Part shown: in pieces, positions 43,826 to 52,591 of the stretch | Layout of the letters: every line of letters begins with the position of its first letter | Position numbering within the stretch: the first letter of the stretch is position 1 | Source of the DNA: Thermoleophilaceae bacterium | GTDB lineage: Bacteria; Actinomycetota; Thermoleophilia; Solirubrobacterales; JACPNS01 | NCBI GenBank assembly: GCA_016462645.1 | Contig: JAEMSX010000008.1 | Span: 19,643-83,642 of the forward strand | Length of the DNA: 64,000 bases | Direction of reading: 5' to 3' | Translations under genes and position numbers: made by a program | Notes under the pieces: model-generated | Told to the model about the DNA's origin: nothing | Database searches by the model: none | The model's input: the letters and a program-made list of their open reading frames with translations, nothing else

Positions 43826-44760
43826 CGGACGTGATCGATGTCCAGCTGCGGTCTCAACTCATGTCCTCCCTGGACCCAACTGAGACGCGCGATCTCAAGG
43901 TGCTGTGCAGCAGAGCACTTCCTGATGAGCCCTACGCCTCTCTGATCCCGGAGGTCCTAACCGTCGGTAGGTCCGTTGTACTCGCGCGAGACAAAGCGAA
44001 GGGTCGACTCCTCGGTGCTGGCGTTTGGTCACGGACCGCATCGATCGATGAGCTCTCCTCCGTCCTCGACCTCATCGTGGTTGACCCGCACGCACGCCGA
44101 TCTGGAATCGGGGGTGTGCTTCTCGCCCGTGTCGAACATGACGCGTCCACTAGCGGAGCCGAGGTATTGCGAGTTGCGGGTCACCCTCCCTGCTATGCCT
44201 GGCCAGGAGTTGACTTGTCTAACATCCAGGCGATTTCGTTCTTCGATGGACGTGGCTACCAGCGTCAGCAAGTTGTACACAACCTTCGCATTGATTTCGC
44301 CGATTCCCTGTCTGCCGAGAGGCCCGACCCCCAGCTCATTGCGAGCGGAGTAACTGTGCGTTCGGCGTCCGAGCTCGACCACGAGTGGATCGCAGGAGAA
44401 GTCGAACGCACGTGGAAGCCAGAGTGGCTGGCTGAGGTGAAAGTGGCCCTCAGCAAGGCCAAGAGGCGACTCTCCAATCCGACCGCTGGCGCACATTTCG
44501 CCATCGCGAACGACATGTGCGTCGCGTTCGCCGCATGGGGTGTCAGCAGACCTCATGAGCTCGGCCCTGCAGGCACGACGCCAGACTTCCGAAGGCGGGG
44601 CCTCGGCGAAGCGCTCTTGTGGTCTTGCATGGAAGACCAGAGAGGCCTCGGGCTGACCTACGGGGAAATCAAGTGGGCAGGACCCATGTCGTGGTTCGTT
44701 CGGCGTTTCAACGCCCGATTCAGTAGCGCCTACCTCACGTACTCCAAGCGCGTGCCGTGA
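43822..44760 (+). CDS. Tandem GNAT N-acetyltransferase
   Basis: This 312-residue protein overlaps the deacetylase stop (ATGA). Two GNAT halves are visible by their acetyl-CoA motif A: DLIVVDPHARRSGIGGVLLA (about 89-108) and TTPDFRRRGLGEALLWSCME (about 252-271). It should transfer an acyl group to an amine; a pairing with a deacetylase suggests swapping the acyl group on an amino sugar or amino-containing product. The protein is cytosolic, with GTGA coupling to the kinase fusion downstream. Confidence 0.82.
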   Translation: MTDVIDVQLRSQLMSSLDPTETRDLKVLCSRALPDEPYASLIPEVLTVGRSVVLARDKAKGRLLGAGVWSRTASIDELSSVLDLIVVDPHARRSGIGGVLLARVEHDASTSGAEVLRVAGHPPCYAWPGVDLSNIQAISFFDGRGYQRQQVVHNLRIDFADSLSAERPDPQLIASGVTVRSASELDHEWIAGEVERTWKPEWLAEVKVALSKAKRRLSNPTAGAHFAIANDMCVAFAAWGVSRPHELGPAGTTPDFRRRGLGEALLWSCMEDQRGLGLTYGEIKWAGPMSWFVRRFNARFSSAYLTYSKRVP

Positions 44761-46442
44761 CGACCGCGCGCGTCTTCGTGATAGGCGGCATAGGAATTGA
44801 CGACGTCGCCTTCCTGCCAGGAGAGCCCCGAGTCGGCGGCTTTGTGCAGGCATCCGATCGCACAGTCAGAATCGGCGGATCCGCCGCAAACGTGGCAATA
44901 GGACTCGCCGAGTCGGGGGTGAAAACGGTCCTCGTCGGGTCTGTTGGGTCAGATCACTACGGAGACGAGTTGATCGGTACCGCAGCAAGCGCTGGTGTGG
45001 AGATTCGCGTCGGCCGGGCCGAAGGCCCGAGTCCAGTCTCGTGGGTTCTCGTCGATCCAACGGGCCAGAGAACCATCATCGGCACCAACGATGGCCTACT
45101 TGACCTGATTCCAAAACATGGATTCCAGCGGATGCAGGATCTTCGCTCCGCGGATGTTGTGGTGTTTCCCTCGTGGCGACACGACTTTCTTCCCCTACTC
45201 AGTTTCGCAGCGGAGCGCGAGGCAAAGACGATCGTAGGTCTGCGGGCGCTGCAGCAAACAGAAGTCTCGGCGGACCTTGCCATCGGGTCGGAGGTGGAGT
45301 TTCCCAACGAGGAGACGATTGTCAACTACCTCCCGCGATTCACAGAGATCGTCGTCACGTCTGGGGCCGAAGGTGCAACCACTTACCTTCAGGACGCCCA
45401 CCACCACCAGCCGGGAGTCAAGGTCGACGTGATCGACTCCACCGGTGCCGGCGACGCCTTCCTGGCGGCTTACCTGCGTGCGTGGATAGCGGGCGTTGAC
45501 ACTGATAGTGCTCTGACTGTCGCGACGACAGCCGGATCTCTAGCCTGCGAACGACGAACCTCTACCCCGCCGCTGTGGGAGCGCGTCCTCGAACGACTAC
45601 CCGCCCAAGTCCGAGAAGGTCTTGTCACGGCAGACGAGTCCGAACAGGGCCGCGGGCACCTAACCTTGCTAAACACCGAGCCTCTTGCTGGTCCGGAGAC
45701 AGTTGAACTGGCCGAGGCCCCCCTCGAACGCCCAGCGCCTGGCATTAGCCGTCACCCACGGCTGGTCGACCCAGAACTTGTTCGCGCAGCAGTGGAGAAC
45801 CGCGGGACAGTTCTCGCCGCGTGGCAGTACGGGAGCTCGCTTCGCGCCGATTTTCGCCCCGGCCGAAGCGACGTAGACATCCTCTTGGTGGTGCGAAATG
45901 GCGCGGACCCCGCACAGTTCCCCGCTCTGGTCGCAGCGTTGCGCATGAACATCCCCGAGGTCGAGGCCACCATCCTCAAGGAGGAGGAAATCAGGGACGG
46001 TCATCATCCCGGCTGGAGCAGGCATTTCTTTCGGAACGTGAAGCGCACCGGCGTGCACTTGTTCGGGCCAGACTTGCTGAACGACGTTCCTGCAACGAGC
46101 TTCGAGGAGGCCCGCCGTCGGATCGTCCAGCTTGCTCAGCGGGCCCGGCTCGTCGTTTCGAACGCGAACAAGGTCGATGAGTCAGCATTCTGGCTGTCGA
46201 AGTATCAGCAGTGGATCCCTCTGTGCCTGCTGGAACTGCTCGACCTAGCAGGCTTCCCGCACGAGCAACTTCGGCGAGCACACTCGGACTTCGTCGCACA
46301 CTTCCCTATGGCGTCATCACCCGTGGCCTACCCGTACCCCTCCCTCGAAGCGGCCCATGCCTTCTTGGAGGACCTCGCTTCCTGGCTTGCGAGTAACTCA
46401 GAGCAGTTCTTGAACAATCCATCTCCAGGTGAGATCGAGTGA
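44757..46442 (+). CDS. PfkB sugar kinase fused to nucleotidyltransferase-like domain
   Basis: This 561-residue protein is coupled at both ends (GTGA). Residues 1-285 form a PfkB/ribokinase domain: VIGGIGIDD at the start, GGSAANVAIGLAESGVKT, and the catalytic DSTGAGDAF (227-235). After a linker, residues about 335-555 form a minimal nucleotidyltransferase fold: YGSSLRADFRPGRSDVDILL (358-377; Gly-Ser and SDVD with metal Asp372, Asp374), then a helical part. The N-terminal half should phosphorylate a sugar and the second half could transfer a nucleotidyl group. The fusion suggests a kinase-to-NDP-sugar or adenylylated-product route. Confidence 0.85.
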   Translation: MTTARVFVIGGIGIDDVAFLPGEPRVGGFVQASDRTVRIGGSAANVAIGLAESGVKTVLVGSVGSDHYGDELIGTAASAGVEIRVGRAEGPSPVSWVLVDPTGQRTIIGTNDGLLDLIPKHGFQRMQDLRSADVVVFPSWRHDFLPLLSFAAEREAKTIVGLRALQQTEVSADLAIGSEVEFPNEETIVNYLPRFTEIVVTSGAEGATTYLQDAHHHQPGVKVDVIDSTGAGDAFLAAYLRAWIAGVDTDSALTVATTAGSLACERRTSTPPLWERVLERLPAQVREGLVTADESEQGRGHLTLLNTEPLAGPETVELAEAPLERPAPGISRHPRLVDPELVRAAVENRGTVLAAWQYGSSLRADFRPGRSDVDILLVVRNGADPAQFPALVAALRMNIPEVEATILKEEEIRDGHHPGWSRHFFRNVKRTGVHLFGPDLLNDVPATSFEEARRRIVQLAQRARLVVSNANKVDESAFWLSKYQQWIPLCLLELLDLAGFPHEQLRRAHSDFVAHFPMASSPVAYPYPSLEAAHAFLEDLASWLASNSEQFLNNPSPGEIE

Positions 46443-47227
46443 AGTCACCGGTACGGTTCGAAGTAGGCATCGTGACCGCACTCGGGCGGGACGAGCCTGA
46501 TCTCCTGACAGCGGCCGCGATCTCTGTGCTTGAAGTGAGCGACTCGATCGGGTCGCGAGTCGAGTGGGTGATCGCGACCGACGGACTAGAGCGGCAGTCG
46601 ATCTCCAACCATCTGGCCAAGCTACGGATAACGAATCATGCCTCCATCGATGTGGTGGCGGCCGCCGACCGCGGCGAGTCGGTAGGCCCCGGACGCGCTC
46701 GGAACATCGCTCTCGGACGACTGAAGTCGTCGTGGATGCTTACGCTCGACGGCGATGACAGGCTCGTTGGCCGCGGTGTGGCGGCACTGCTTTCCGCTGT
46801 CCAATCCAACCGGCAAGCGATGTGGGCGGCTGGAAGGTGTCCCCACACCGACGAGCACTTGCAGGTCACATGGCCTGGGCCGGATGATCCCTTCGAACCT
46901 GGTCCCGTGAGGCCTGGCGACTTTTGGGATTTCAAGCTGCGCACTGGCAACCTGCCCTTCCTATGCACCGCGACGATTGCTCGTACGACCGCAGTTCGGC
47001 AAGTCGGGGGTTGGCCCGAGATCGCGTGGGGCCGTGCGGAAGACACCGCACTCTGGGCTGTCCTAACGAGCAAGTGGTCGGGTATCTGGGTTCCCGAGAT
47101 CGTCTACTTGTATCGCAGACACGCGGCAAGCCTCACGCGGCAAGAGGGATTTCGGCAGGCGGACGAGCACCTAACCGAGATCTCGACCATGGTCGTCAAC
47201 GGACGCACTCAGGATTCACCGCACTGA
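46439..47227 (+). CDS. GT-2-like glycosyltransferase
   Basis: GTG start overlapping the fusion gene stop; 262 residues. It begins FEVGIVTALGRDEPDLLTAA, has a GT-A nucleotide-binding segment GESVGPGRARNIALGRLKSS and the metal DxD-type box LTLDGDDR (102-109). A WPEIAWGRAEDTALWAVLTS motif (acceptor side ED box) and a C-terminal RHAASLTRQEGF follow. It should transfer a sugar from an NDP-sugar, perhaps the product of the upstream genes, to an unknown acceptor. No TM segment, so the acceptor is soluble or membrane-peripheral. Confidence 0.85.
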   Translation: MKSPVRFEVGIVTALGRDEPDLLTAAAISVLEVSDSIGSRVEWVIATDGLERQSISNHLAKLRITNHASIDVVAAADRGESVGPGRARNIALGRLKSSWMLTLDGDDRLVGRGVAALLSAVQSNRQAMWAAGRCPHTDEHLQVTWPGPDDPFEPGPVRPGDFWDFKLRTGNLPFLCTATIARTTAVRQVGGWPEIAWGRAEDTALWAVLTSKWSGIWVPEIVYLYRRHAASLTRQEGFRQADEHLTEISTMVVNGRTQDSPH

Positions 47228-47323
47228 GTTCGCCGCAGCGCCTAATCGGGGCCAACCGCCTGTACGGGGTCGCGGGGCAGAGCGCACACCTCCTTCTCGA
47301 CTAGATCGAGATGGAGGACCCCC

Positions 47324-47731
47324 ATGCCCACGTTCGAGAACCCGGCGGCTGATGCCGACGAGGTGCAGACAGCGTTGCGCGCTCTGGCGCACGCGACCCG
47401 TTCCATCGACGACCCTCGCCAGATCTACTCAGTGCTCGGTTCACTCACCTCAGCCGTTGCCTCGCTGAGCCAGTCGCTGCATCAACTCGCGACGTTCCAT
47501 GACGGCGCTGCGAAGAAGGGCGTGTGGGTGGCCGGCGACTCCCGCGCCGGGCGCGCGGCGACCCATCAGGTGTCCTGGGAGCTCCACCGAGCTGGCGAGA
47601 TTCTGCATCAGGTCTCCGAGTCCATCGCAAGTGCCCATGGCGCCGAGTCACGCATCACTTACGTCCACCCTGACTTCCCGGCCGTAGCTGAGACGCCCCA
47701 CCGGTCGGTCGACCACGGACTGTCGCTATGA
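47324..47731 (+). CDS. Helical protein of unknown function before VirB4 gene
   Basis: ATG with GGAGGA upstream; 135 residues. It appears all-helical: VQTALRALAHATRSIDDPRQ and VASLSQSLHQLATFHDG, with RAATHQVSWELHRAGEILHQ later. I know no family name. It is coupled by ATGA to the VirB4-type ATPase, so it belongs to the transfer module and restarts the backbone after the four-gene cassette. Confidence 0.75.
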   Translation: MPTFENPAADADEVQTALRALAHATRSIDDPRQIYSVLGSLTSAVASLSQSLHQLATFHDGAAKKGVWVAGDSRAGRAATHQVSWELHRAGEILHQVSESIASAHGAESRITYVHPDFPAVAETPHRSVDHGLSL

Positions 47732-49257
47732 GGGGGTGGACAGAGGGCCGCCTGCACAGCGCAGTCCTTGTGACTCCGCGACGGGAGCGACGTCGTGACA
47801 AGAGAGCGCGCCAGGCCGCTGCGAGGTCACTGCTCGCCGACGACCGCGATTTGCGCAAGGCGGCAACGAAGGCAAAGGCCGACGAGTTGGCTACCGAACG
47901 TCGCGCGACCGTGGTGTTGCCCAAGGCCGGCGAGTCTGGCCCTGCCGCGTTGCGTACCCCGGGACGACTACGGCTGGCACGCCACCAGGACACTTCGGCG
48001 ACGCTTGCTGGTGCATACCCGTTCCTCGCAGAAGGTGGGCTCGGGAGCGAAGGCGTCTTTGTCGGGCAGGACCTCTACTCCGGCTCCTCGTTCGTCTACG
48101 ACCCGTGGGTGCTCTACACAAGGGGCCTGATCACCGCGCCGAACCTCGTGCTCGCGGGCATTGTCGGCTCAGGCAAGTCCGCGCTCGCCAAGAGTCTCTA
48201 CACACGCTCGATCCCCTTCGGTCGTCGCGTCTATGTCCCCGGCGATCCGAAGGGCGAGCACACCGCCGTCGCCGAGGCGGTGGGCGGGAAGGCAATCGCA
48301 CTCGGTCATGGCATGGCCAACCGCCTCAACCCGCTTGACGAGGGTCACCGCCCTGTCGGGCTCGATGACATCCAGTGGACCGCACAGGTGACTGCCCGAC
48401 GACGTGAGCTGGTCGGTGCTTTGGCGGAGACGGTGCTCGACCGAAGACTCACGCCCCTGGAGCACACGGCGATCGATGTTGCGCTCACCGACGCCGTCCG
48501 CTCCTCGGAGGTGCCCGTCTTGCCGATGGTCGTCGACCGGCTCCTCGCGCCCGGGCCGGCCACGGACTCCGATGGCCGACTCGCTGAGGACGGGCGGCTT
48601 GCTGGGCACGCGCTACGACGTCTCGTCGCTGGCGACCTGGCTGGGCTGTTCGACGGGCCGTCCACGGTGCGGTTTGATCCGACTTTGCCTATGGTGTCGC
48701 TCGATCTGTCGCGCGTGACCGAGAACGCGACGCTGATCTCGGTGCTGATGACGTGCGCGTCGGCGTGGATGGAGTCCGCGCTGCTCGACCCCGACGGCGG
48801 GCAACGCTGGGTGGTCTACGACGAAGCCTGGCGGCTCATGTCACATCCGGCGCTGCTACGACGGATGGATGCACATTGGCGGCTGGCGCGTCACTACGGC
48901 ATCGCGAACATGCTCATCTTCCACAAGCTCTCCGACCTCGACAACGTGGGCGACCAGGGCTCCGCCATGCGCGCACTTGCCTCATCCCTGCTCGCCAATG
49001 CCGAGACCCGCGTCGTCTACCGGCAGGAGTCCGACCAGCTCGGCACCACCGCCGCCGCCCTGGGACTTACTGGCACGGAACAGTCGCTGCTTCCGACACT
49101 TGGCACCGGACAAGGACTATGGCGGATCAAACACAGGTCGTTCGTCGTACAGCATCAGCTGCATCCCGCCGAGCTAGAACTCTTCGACACCGCGGGCCGG
49201 ATGAACGGCGCGGCTCCGGCGGCACACCTGTCCTCCGTGACAGGAGGCAACCGATGA
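47728..49257 (+). CDS. VirB4-type conjugation ATPase
   Basis: This 509-residue P-loop protein has Walker A LAGIVGSGKSALA (about 142-154), GDPKGEH, Walker B WVVYDEAWRLMSHP (about 361-374), and the HerA/VirB4 late motif AETRVVYRQESDQ. It lacks the VirB4 N-terminal domain, whose place is taken by the SCO6880 protein encoded at 41526. It should energise the secretion channel. The stop overlaps the ArdC-like start (ATGA). Confidence 0.88.
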   Translation: MRGWTEGRLHSAVLVTPRRERRRDKRARQAAARSLLADDRDLRKAATKAKADELATERRATVVLPKAGESGPAALRTPGRLRLARHQDTSATLAGAYPFLAEGGLGSEGVFVGQDLYSGSSFVYDPWVLYTRGLITAPNLVLAGIVGSGKSALAKSLYTRSIPFGRRVYVPGDPKGEHTAVAEAVGGKAIALGHGMANRLNPLDEGHRPVGLDDIQWTAQVTARRRELVGALAETVLDRRLTPLEHTAIDVALTDAVRSSEVPVLPMVVDRLLAPGPATDSDGRLAEDGRLAGHALRRLVAGDLAGLFDGPSTVRFDPTLPMVSLDLSRVTENATLISVLMTCASAWMESALLDPDGGQRWVVYDEAWRLMSHPALLRRMDAHWRLARHYGIANMLIFHKLSDLDNVGDQGSAMRALASSLLANAETRVVYRQESDQLGTTAAALGLTGTEQSLLPTLGTGQGLWRIKHRSFVVQHQLHPAELELFDTAGRMNGAAPAAHLSSVTGGNR

Positions 49258-50309
49258 GAGTCCACCCCCGAGACCTCGCGGCCCGCGAAGAGAAGCTCGA
49301 AGCACTACAGAAAAAGCTCACCGAATCCGTCGGCGCGTTGGTGACTGGAGACGACTGGAAGCGGGCGCTGGAGTTCGCGGCGAAGTTCCGTTCGCGCTCC
49401 TTCAACAACACCATGCTGATCTACGTCCAGCACTACGCCGCATTTCAGCAAGGAAGAGTGTCCGAACCGATGCCGACGTACGTCGCCGGCTTCCGCCAGT
49501 GGCTCAGCCTCAACCGTGCCGTCATGAAAGGCCAGTCCGGCTACGCAATCCTCGCCCCAGTCACCGCGCGATTCGCGTCGTCGAACCCCTCTGCCCCGGA
49601 GTCGTGGCGACGCCTCGCCCGCGGCGAGAAGCCCGGTCTCGGTGAGGCCGTCCGATCCAAGTTGGTCGGGCTCAAGCCCGCGCACGTCTGGGACGTCTCC
49701 CAGACCGACGGCGAACCCATCCCCGAGGCCCCGCGCCCGACGCTGCTGCAAGGCCAAGCGCCCGGGGGTCTATGGGACGGACTCGCAGATCAGATCACCG
49801 AGCACGGCTTCGAGCTGCGGCTCGTCTCGAACGCGAACTCGATCGGCGGTGCGAACGGGCTGACTGACTACACGACCCGTGAGGTCTCGGTGCGCATGGA
49901 CATGGACGACGCCGCCCAGGTCAAGACGCTCGCCCACGAGCTCGGGCACGTCATGCTCCACGGACCCGACAACGCGGACGCCGCCATGCACCGGGGCATC
50001 GCCGAGGTCGAGGCAGAGTCAGTTGCGCTCATGGTCAGCGCCGCACACGGGCTGTCTACAGATGACTACACGATCCCCTACGTCGCGTCTTGGGCATCAA
50101 GCGTGCCGGGCAAGACGCCCATCGAGGTCGTCCAGTCGACCGCCGAGCGCGTGCGTGGTGCCGCAGTCACGATCCTCGACAAGCTCGACACCACTCAGGT
50201 GGGCGACGGCAACCCGCCCGGACTCGACCGTGAGGCTCTCGCTGCTGGCCGTCGAACGGCCTCGGTACAGACGGCCGCGCAGCTACAGGTGGAAACGGTC
50301 CGACTATGA
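49254..50309 (+). CDS. ArdC-like antirestriction protein (ssDNA-binding plus zinc metallopeptidase)
   Basis: I start at ATG 49254 (351 residues), overlapping the ATPase stop; the longer frame back to 48753 is out of phase. The N-terminal ssDNA-binding-type region contains FRSRSFNNTMLIYVQHYAAF and FRQWLSLNRAVMKGQSGYAI. The metallopeptidase part has LAHELGHVMLHG (His228, Glu229, His232) and EVEAESVALMV. ArdC-type proteins enter recipients or act early to protect incoming DNA from restriction. The placement in the transfer operon fits. Confidence 0.85.
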   Translation: MRVHPRDLAAREEKLEALQKKLTESVGALVTGDDWKRALEFAAKFRSRSFNNTMLIYVQHYAAFQQGRVSEPMPTYVAGFRQWLSLNRAVMKGQSGYAILAPVTARFASSNPSAPESWRRLARGEKPGLGEAVRSKLVGLKPAHVWDVSQTDGEPIPEAPRPTLLQGQAPGGLWDGLADQITEHGFELRLVSNANSIGGANGLTDYTTREVSVRMDMDDAAQVKTLAHELGHVMLHGPDNADAAMHRGIAEVEAESVALMVSAAHGLSTDDYTIPYVASWASSVPGKTPIEVVQSTAERVRGAAVTILDKLDTTQVGDGNPPGLDREALAAGRRTASVQTAAQLQVETVRL

Positions 50310-50824
50310 GCATGATCAACGCTGCCGCGCCCTACCGACGCAACGACCGCCAAGCGGTGCGCGTCCCGGTCGTGATGCCGCTGGTCGAGGTGGAGGTCGA
50401 CGAGAAGGGCTTCCTGAATGTCACGCTCGACCGCGAGCCCTACTCTGCCGATGGGTCGCTCACCCGCGAGGACCTCAAGCGCGCGCTCGACGACATCGCG
50501 GCCGACCTCGGTACAGCGGTGCGCGTCGAGGTCCTCGAGGCCGACAGGTCGACCTTCACCGACATCGTGACGCCCGAACGACGGAAGCTGCGCATGCTCA
50601 AGCCAGCTTGCGAGGCGATGACCTCAATCGGCGAAGTGGCCGGCGAGGGATTCCTACCCAACGAGGAAGTCGCCGTCGCAGTCGTCGTCGCACACCAAGT
50701 GGCGAGCACCGACGGCACCGCTCGGCTACGTCTGCCTCCGGCTCTGCTCGAAGCCCACCCAGGACTGGTTGTGTTCATGGGAAGGAAGTCCGGAACCGTG
50801 ATGGTCAGTGGCGGTGCAGTATGA
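50306..50824 (+). CDS. Soluble protein of unknown function between ArdC and VirD4 genes
   Basis: This 172-residue protein is coupled at both ends (ATGA). VPVVMPLVEVEVDEKGFLNV at the N-terminus and RLRLPPALLEAHPGLVVFMG at the C-terminus suggest beta-rich structure around a helical core (EDLKRALDDIAADLG). I recognise no family, though similar proteins precede TraD/VirD4 in actinobacterial ICEs. A role linking the relaxosome to the coupling protein is conceivable but unproven. Confidence 0.72.
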   Translation: MSMINAAAPYRRNDRQAVRVPVVMPLVEVEVDEKGFLNVTLDREPYSADGSLTREDLKRALDDIAADLGTAVRVEVLEADRSTFTDIVTPERRKLRMLKPACEAMTSIGEVAGEGFLPNEEVAVAVVVAHQVASTDGTARLRLPPALLEAHPGLVVFMGRKSGTVMVSGGAV

Positions 50825-52584
50825 ACCCTCGCGGGCAGGGAATCAACGACGACTTGGTCAACCTCGGGCTCGTCCTCATCGGGGCCGTCGGGATAGTCGC
50901 AGCGATACTGCGGCTCGCCGGTTCGGTGGCCGCCTGGCTGTCGGGAGTCTCACAACCGAGCGGCGGCTGGGAGGCAGGATTCCGCGTGCTCATCCAGCCA
51001 GGCGACCCGGCATCGGCGCTCGGCGCCGACGGGCTGGAGGCATGGATCTACTGGCTCGTGCTCGCTGCCATGGTCGCGGCGGTGGTCGCCAGCGCCCTCG
51101 TGGTGTGGCGGCGTATCGGTTCGATCAAGCACAACACCTCACACGACCCGCGCCGCCTGGCCGGGGTCGCCACCGGACGGGACGTACGAGCAGCCGCCTC
51201 GCAGAAGGCCCTGATCTCACGCGGTCGGACGCTCAGGCCGTCTCTCGACAAGCCCGAGCCCTCTGACATCGGCTACCACCTCGGTCGGTCCCGAGGCCAG
51301 GGAGTGTGGGCATCGGTTGAGGACTCGATCCTGCTGCTAGGCCCTCCTCGCTCGGGCAAAGGCCTGCATGTTGTCATCAACGCGATCCTCGACGCACCGG
51401 GCGCGGTCATCACCACCGCGACGCGACCGGACAACCTCGCCGCCACCATTACCGCCCGCCAGCGGCGCGGCCCGGTCGCAGTCTTCGACCCGCAACGACT
51501 CGCCGAAGGTCTGCCCGCTGGACTGCGCTGGTCACCAGTACGGGGATGCGAGGACCCTCTCACCGCCATGATCCGAGCAACTGGCCTAGCCTCAGCAACG
51601 GGACTCTCGACGGGTGGCGTCGAGTCGGGTGGCTTCTGGGAAGGCAAGACCCGCACCGCACTCCAAGCCCTGCTACACGCAGCAGCCCTCGACAACCGGA
51701 CACCGCGTGAGCTGTTCGGCTGGACCCTCTCCCCCTCGGCTGCTGCCGACGCCGTGGCGATCCTGGCGAGCGACCCGAAGGCTGCACCCGGCTGGGCCGA
51801 CTCCTTGGAGTCGATGATCCACTCCGACCCCCGCACCCGCGACTCGATCTGGATGGGCGTCTCCCTTGCACTTTCGTGCCTGGCTGACCCGCGCGTCCTC
51901 GACGCCGTATCCCCAAAACCCGGAGAGCACTTCGACCCGGCCAGCTTCCTCACCAACGACGGCAGCCTCTACCTAGTCGCCACCGGCGCCGGAGCCGGAG
52001 CGTCCTGGTCACTGGTGGCCGCATTCATCGAGGACCTCATCGAGACCGCGCGCCACCTCGCGGCAGCTTCACCCGGCGCACGACTCGACCCACCGCTACT
52101 CATGGCGCTCGATGAGATCGGCAACCTTTCTCCGTTGCCCTCGCTGCCGGTGCTCATGGCTGAGGGTGGCGGCACGGGGATCACCACGATGCCGGTGCTT
52201 CAGTCGCTCTCCCAGGCACGAGACAATTGGGGCGACCACGCCGCTGGCGCCATCTGGGACGCATCAATCATCAAGGTCATCCTCGGCGGCACCTCGGCTG
52301 CCCGGGACCTCCAAGACCTCTCGGCTCTGATCGGCGAACGAGACGAGAAGACCGACACAGTCTCCGTCGGCGACTACGGCTCCCGGTCGCTCCAACGCTC
52401 AGTACGGCGCGTCCCCGTGATGCCGCCAGAGGTGATCCGGACCCTGCCGTTCGGCACCGCGCTGATCCTTCTCCGCAGCGCTCCGCCCCTGGTCACCGAC
52501 TTGCGTCCGTGGACCGCCCGCAAGGAAGCCGACCAGCTCCGGACTGATCGCGCTGAGGTCGAGAACGCCTTGCAATGTAGGTGA
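50821..52584 (+). CDS. VirD4/TraD-type coupling ATPase
   Basis: I start at ATG 50821 (587 residues, ATGA overlap); the longer frame from 49879 is not coding. Two TM segments flank a small periplasm-side loop (about 12-42 and 74-96). The ATPase domain has Walker A LGPPRSGKGLHVV (173-185), ATRPDNLAATI, Walker B PPLLMALDEIGNL (about 423-435), and the TraG-like SLSQARDNWG and MPPEVIRTLPFGTAL. It recruits the relaxase-DNA complex and pumps it to the channel. It is the last gene of this transfer operon and converges with the DUF262 gene. Confidence 0.92.
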   Translation: MNPRGQGINDDLVNLGLVLIGAVGIVAAILRLAGSVAAWLSGVSQPSGGWEAGFRVLIQPGDPASALGADGLEAWIYWLVLAAMVAAVVASALVVWRRIGSIKHNTSHDPRRLAGVATGRDVRAAASQKALISRGRTLRPSLDKPEPSDIGYHLGRSRGQGVWASVEDSILLLGPPRSGKGLHVVINAILDAPGAVITTATRPDNLAATITARQRRGPVAVFDPQRLAEGLPAGLRWSPVRGCEDPLTAMIRATGLASATGLSTGGVESGGFWEGKTRTALQALLHAAALDNRTPRELFGWTLSPSAAADAVAILASDPKAAPGWADSLESMIHSDPRTRDSIWMGVSLALSCLADPRVLDAVSPKPGEHFDPASFLTNDGSLYLVATGAGAGASWSLVAAFIEDLIETARHLAAASPGARLDPPLLMALDEIGNLSPLPSLPVLMAEGGGTGITTMPVLQSLSQARDNWGDHAAGAIWDASIIKVILGGTSAARDLQDLSALIGERDEKTDTVSVGDYGSRSLQRSVRRVPVMPPEVIRTLPFGTALILLRSAPPLVTDLRPWTARKEADQLRTDRAEVENALQCR

Positions 52585-52591
52585 GACCGAC

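Noticed and set aside
48753..49253. N-terminal extension of the ArdC-like gene
   Set aside because: This part is out of phase with the VirB4-type ATPase it overlaps and lacks a ribosome site; ATG 49254 is coupled to the upstream stop.
49879..50820. N-terminal extension of the VirD4 gene
   Set aside because: The extension is Arg/Ser-rich shadow sequence of the ArdC-like and 50306 genes; ATG 50821 precedes the expected TM helices.
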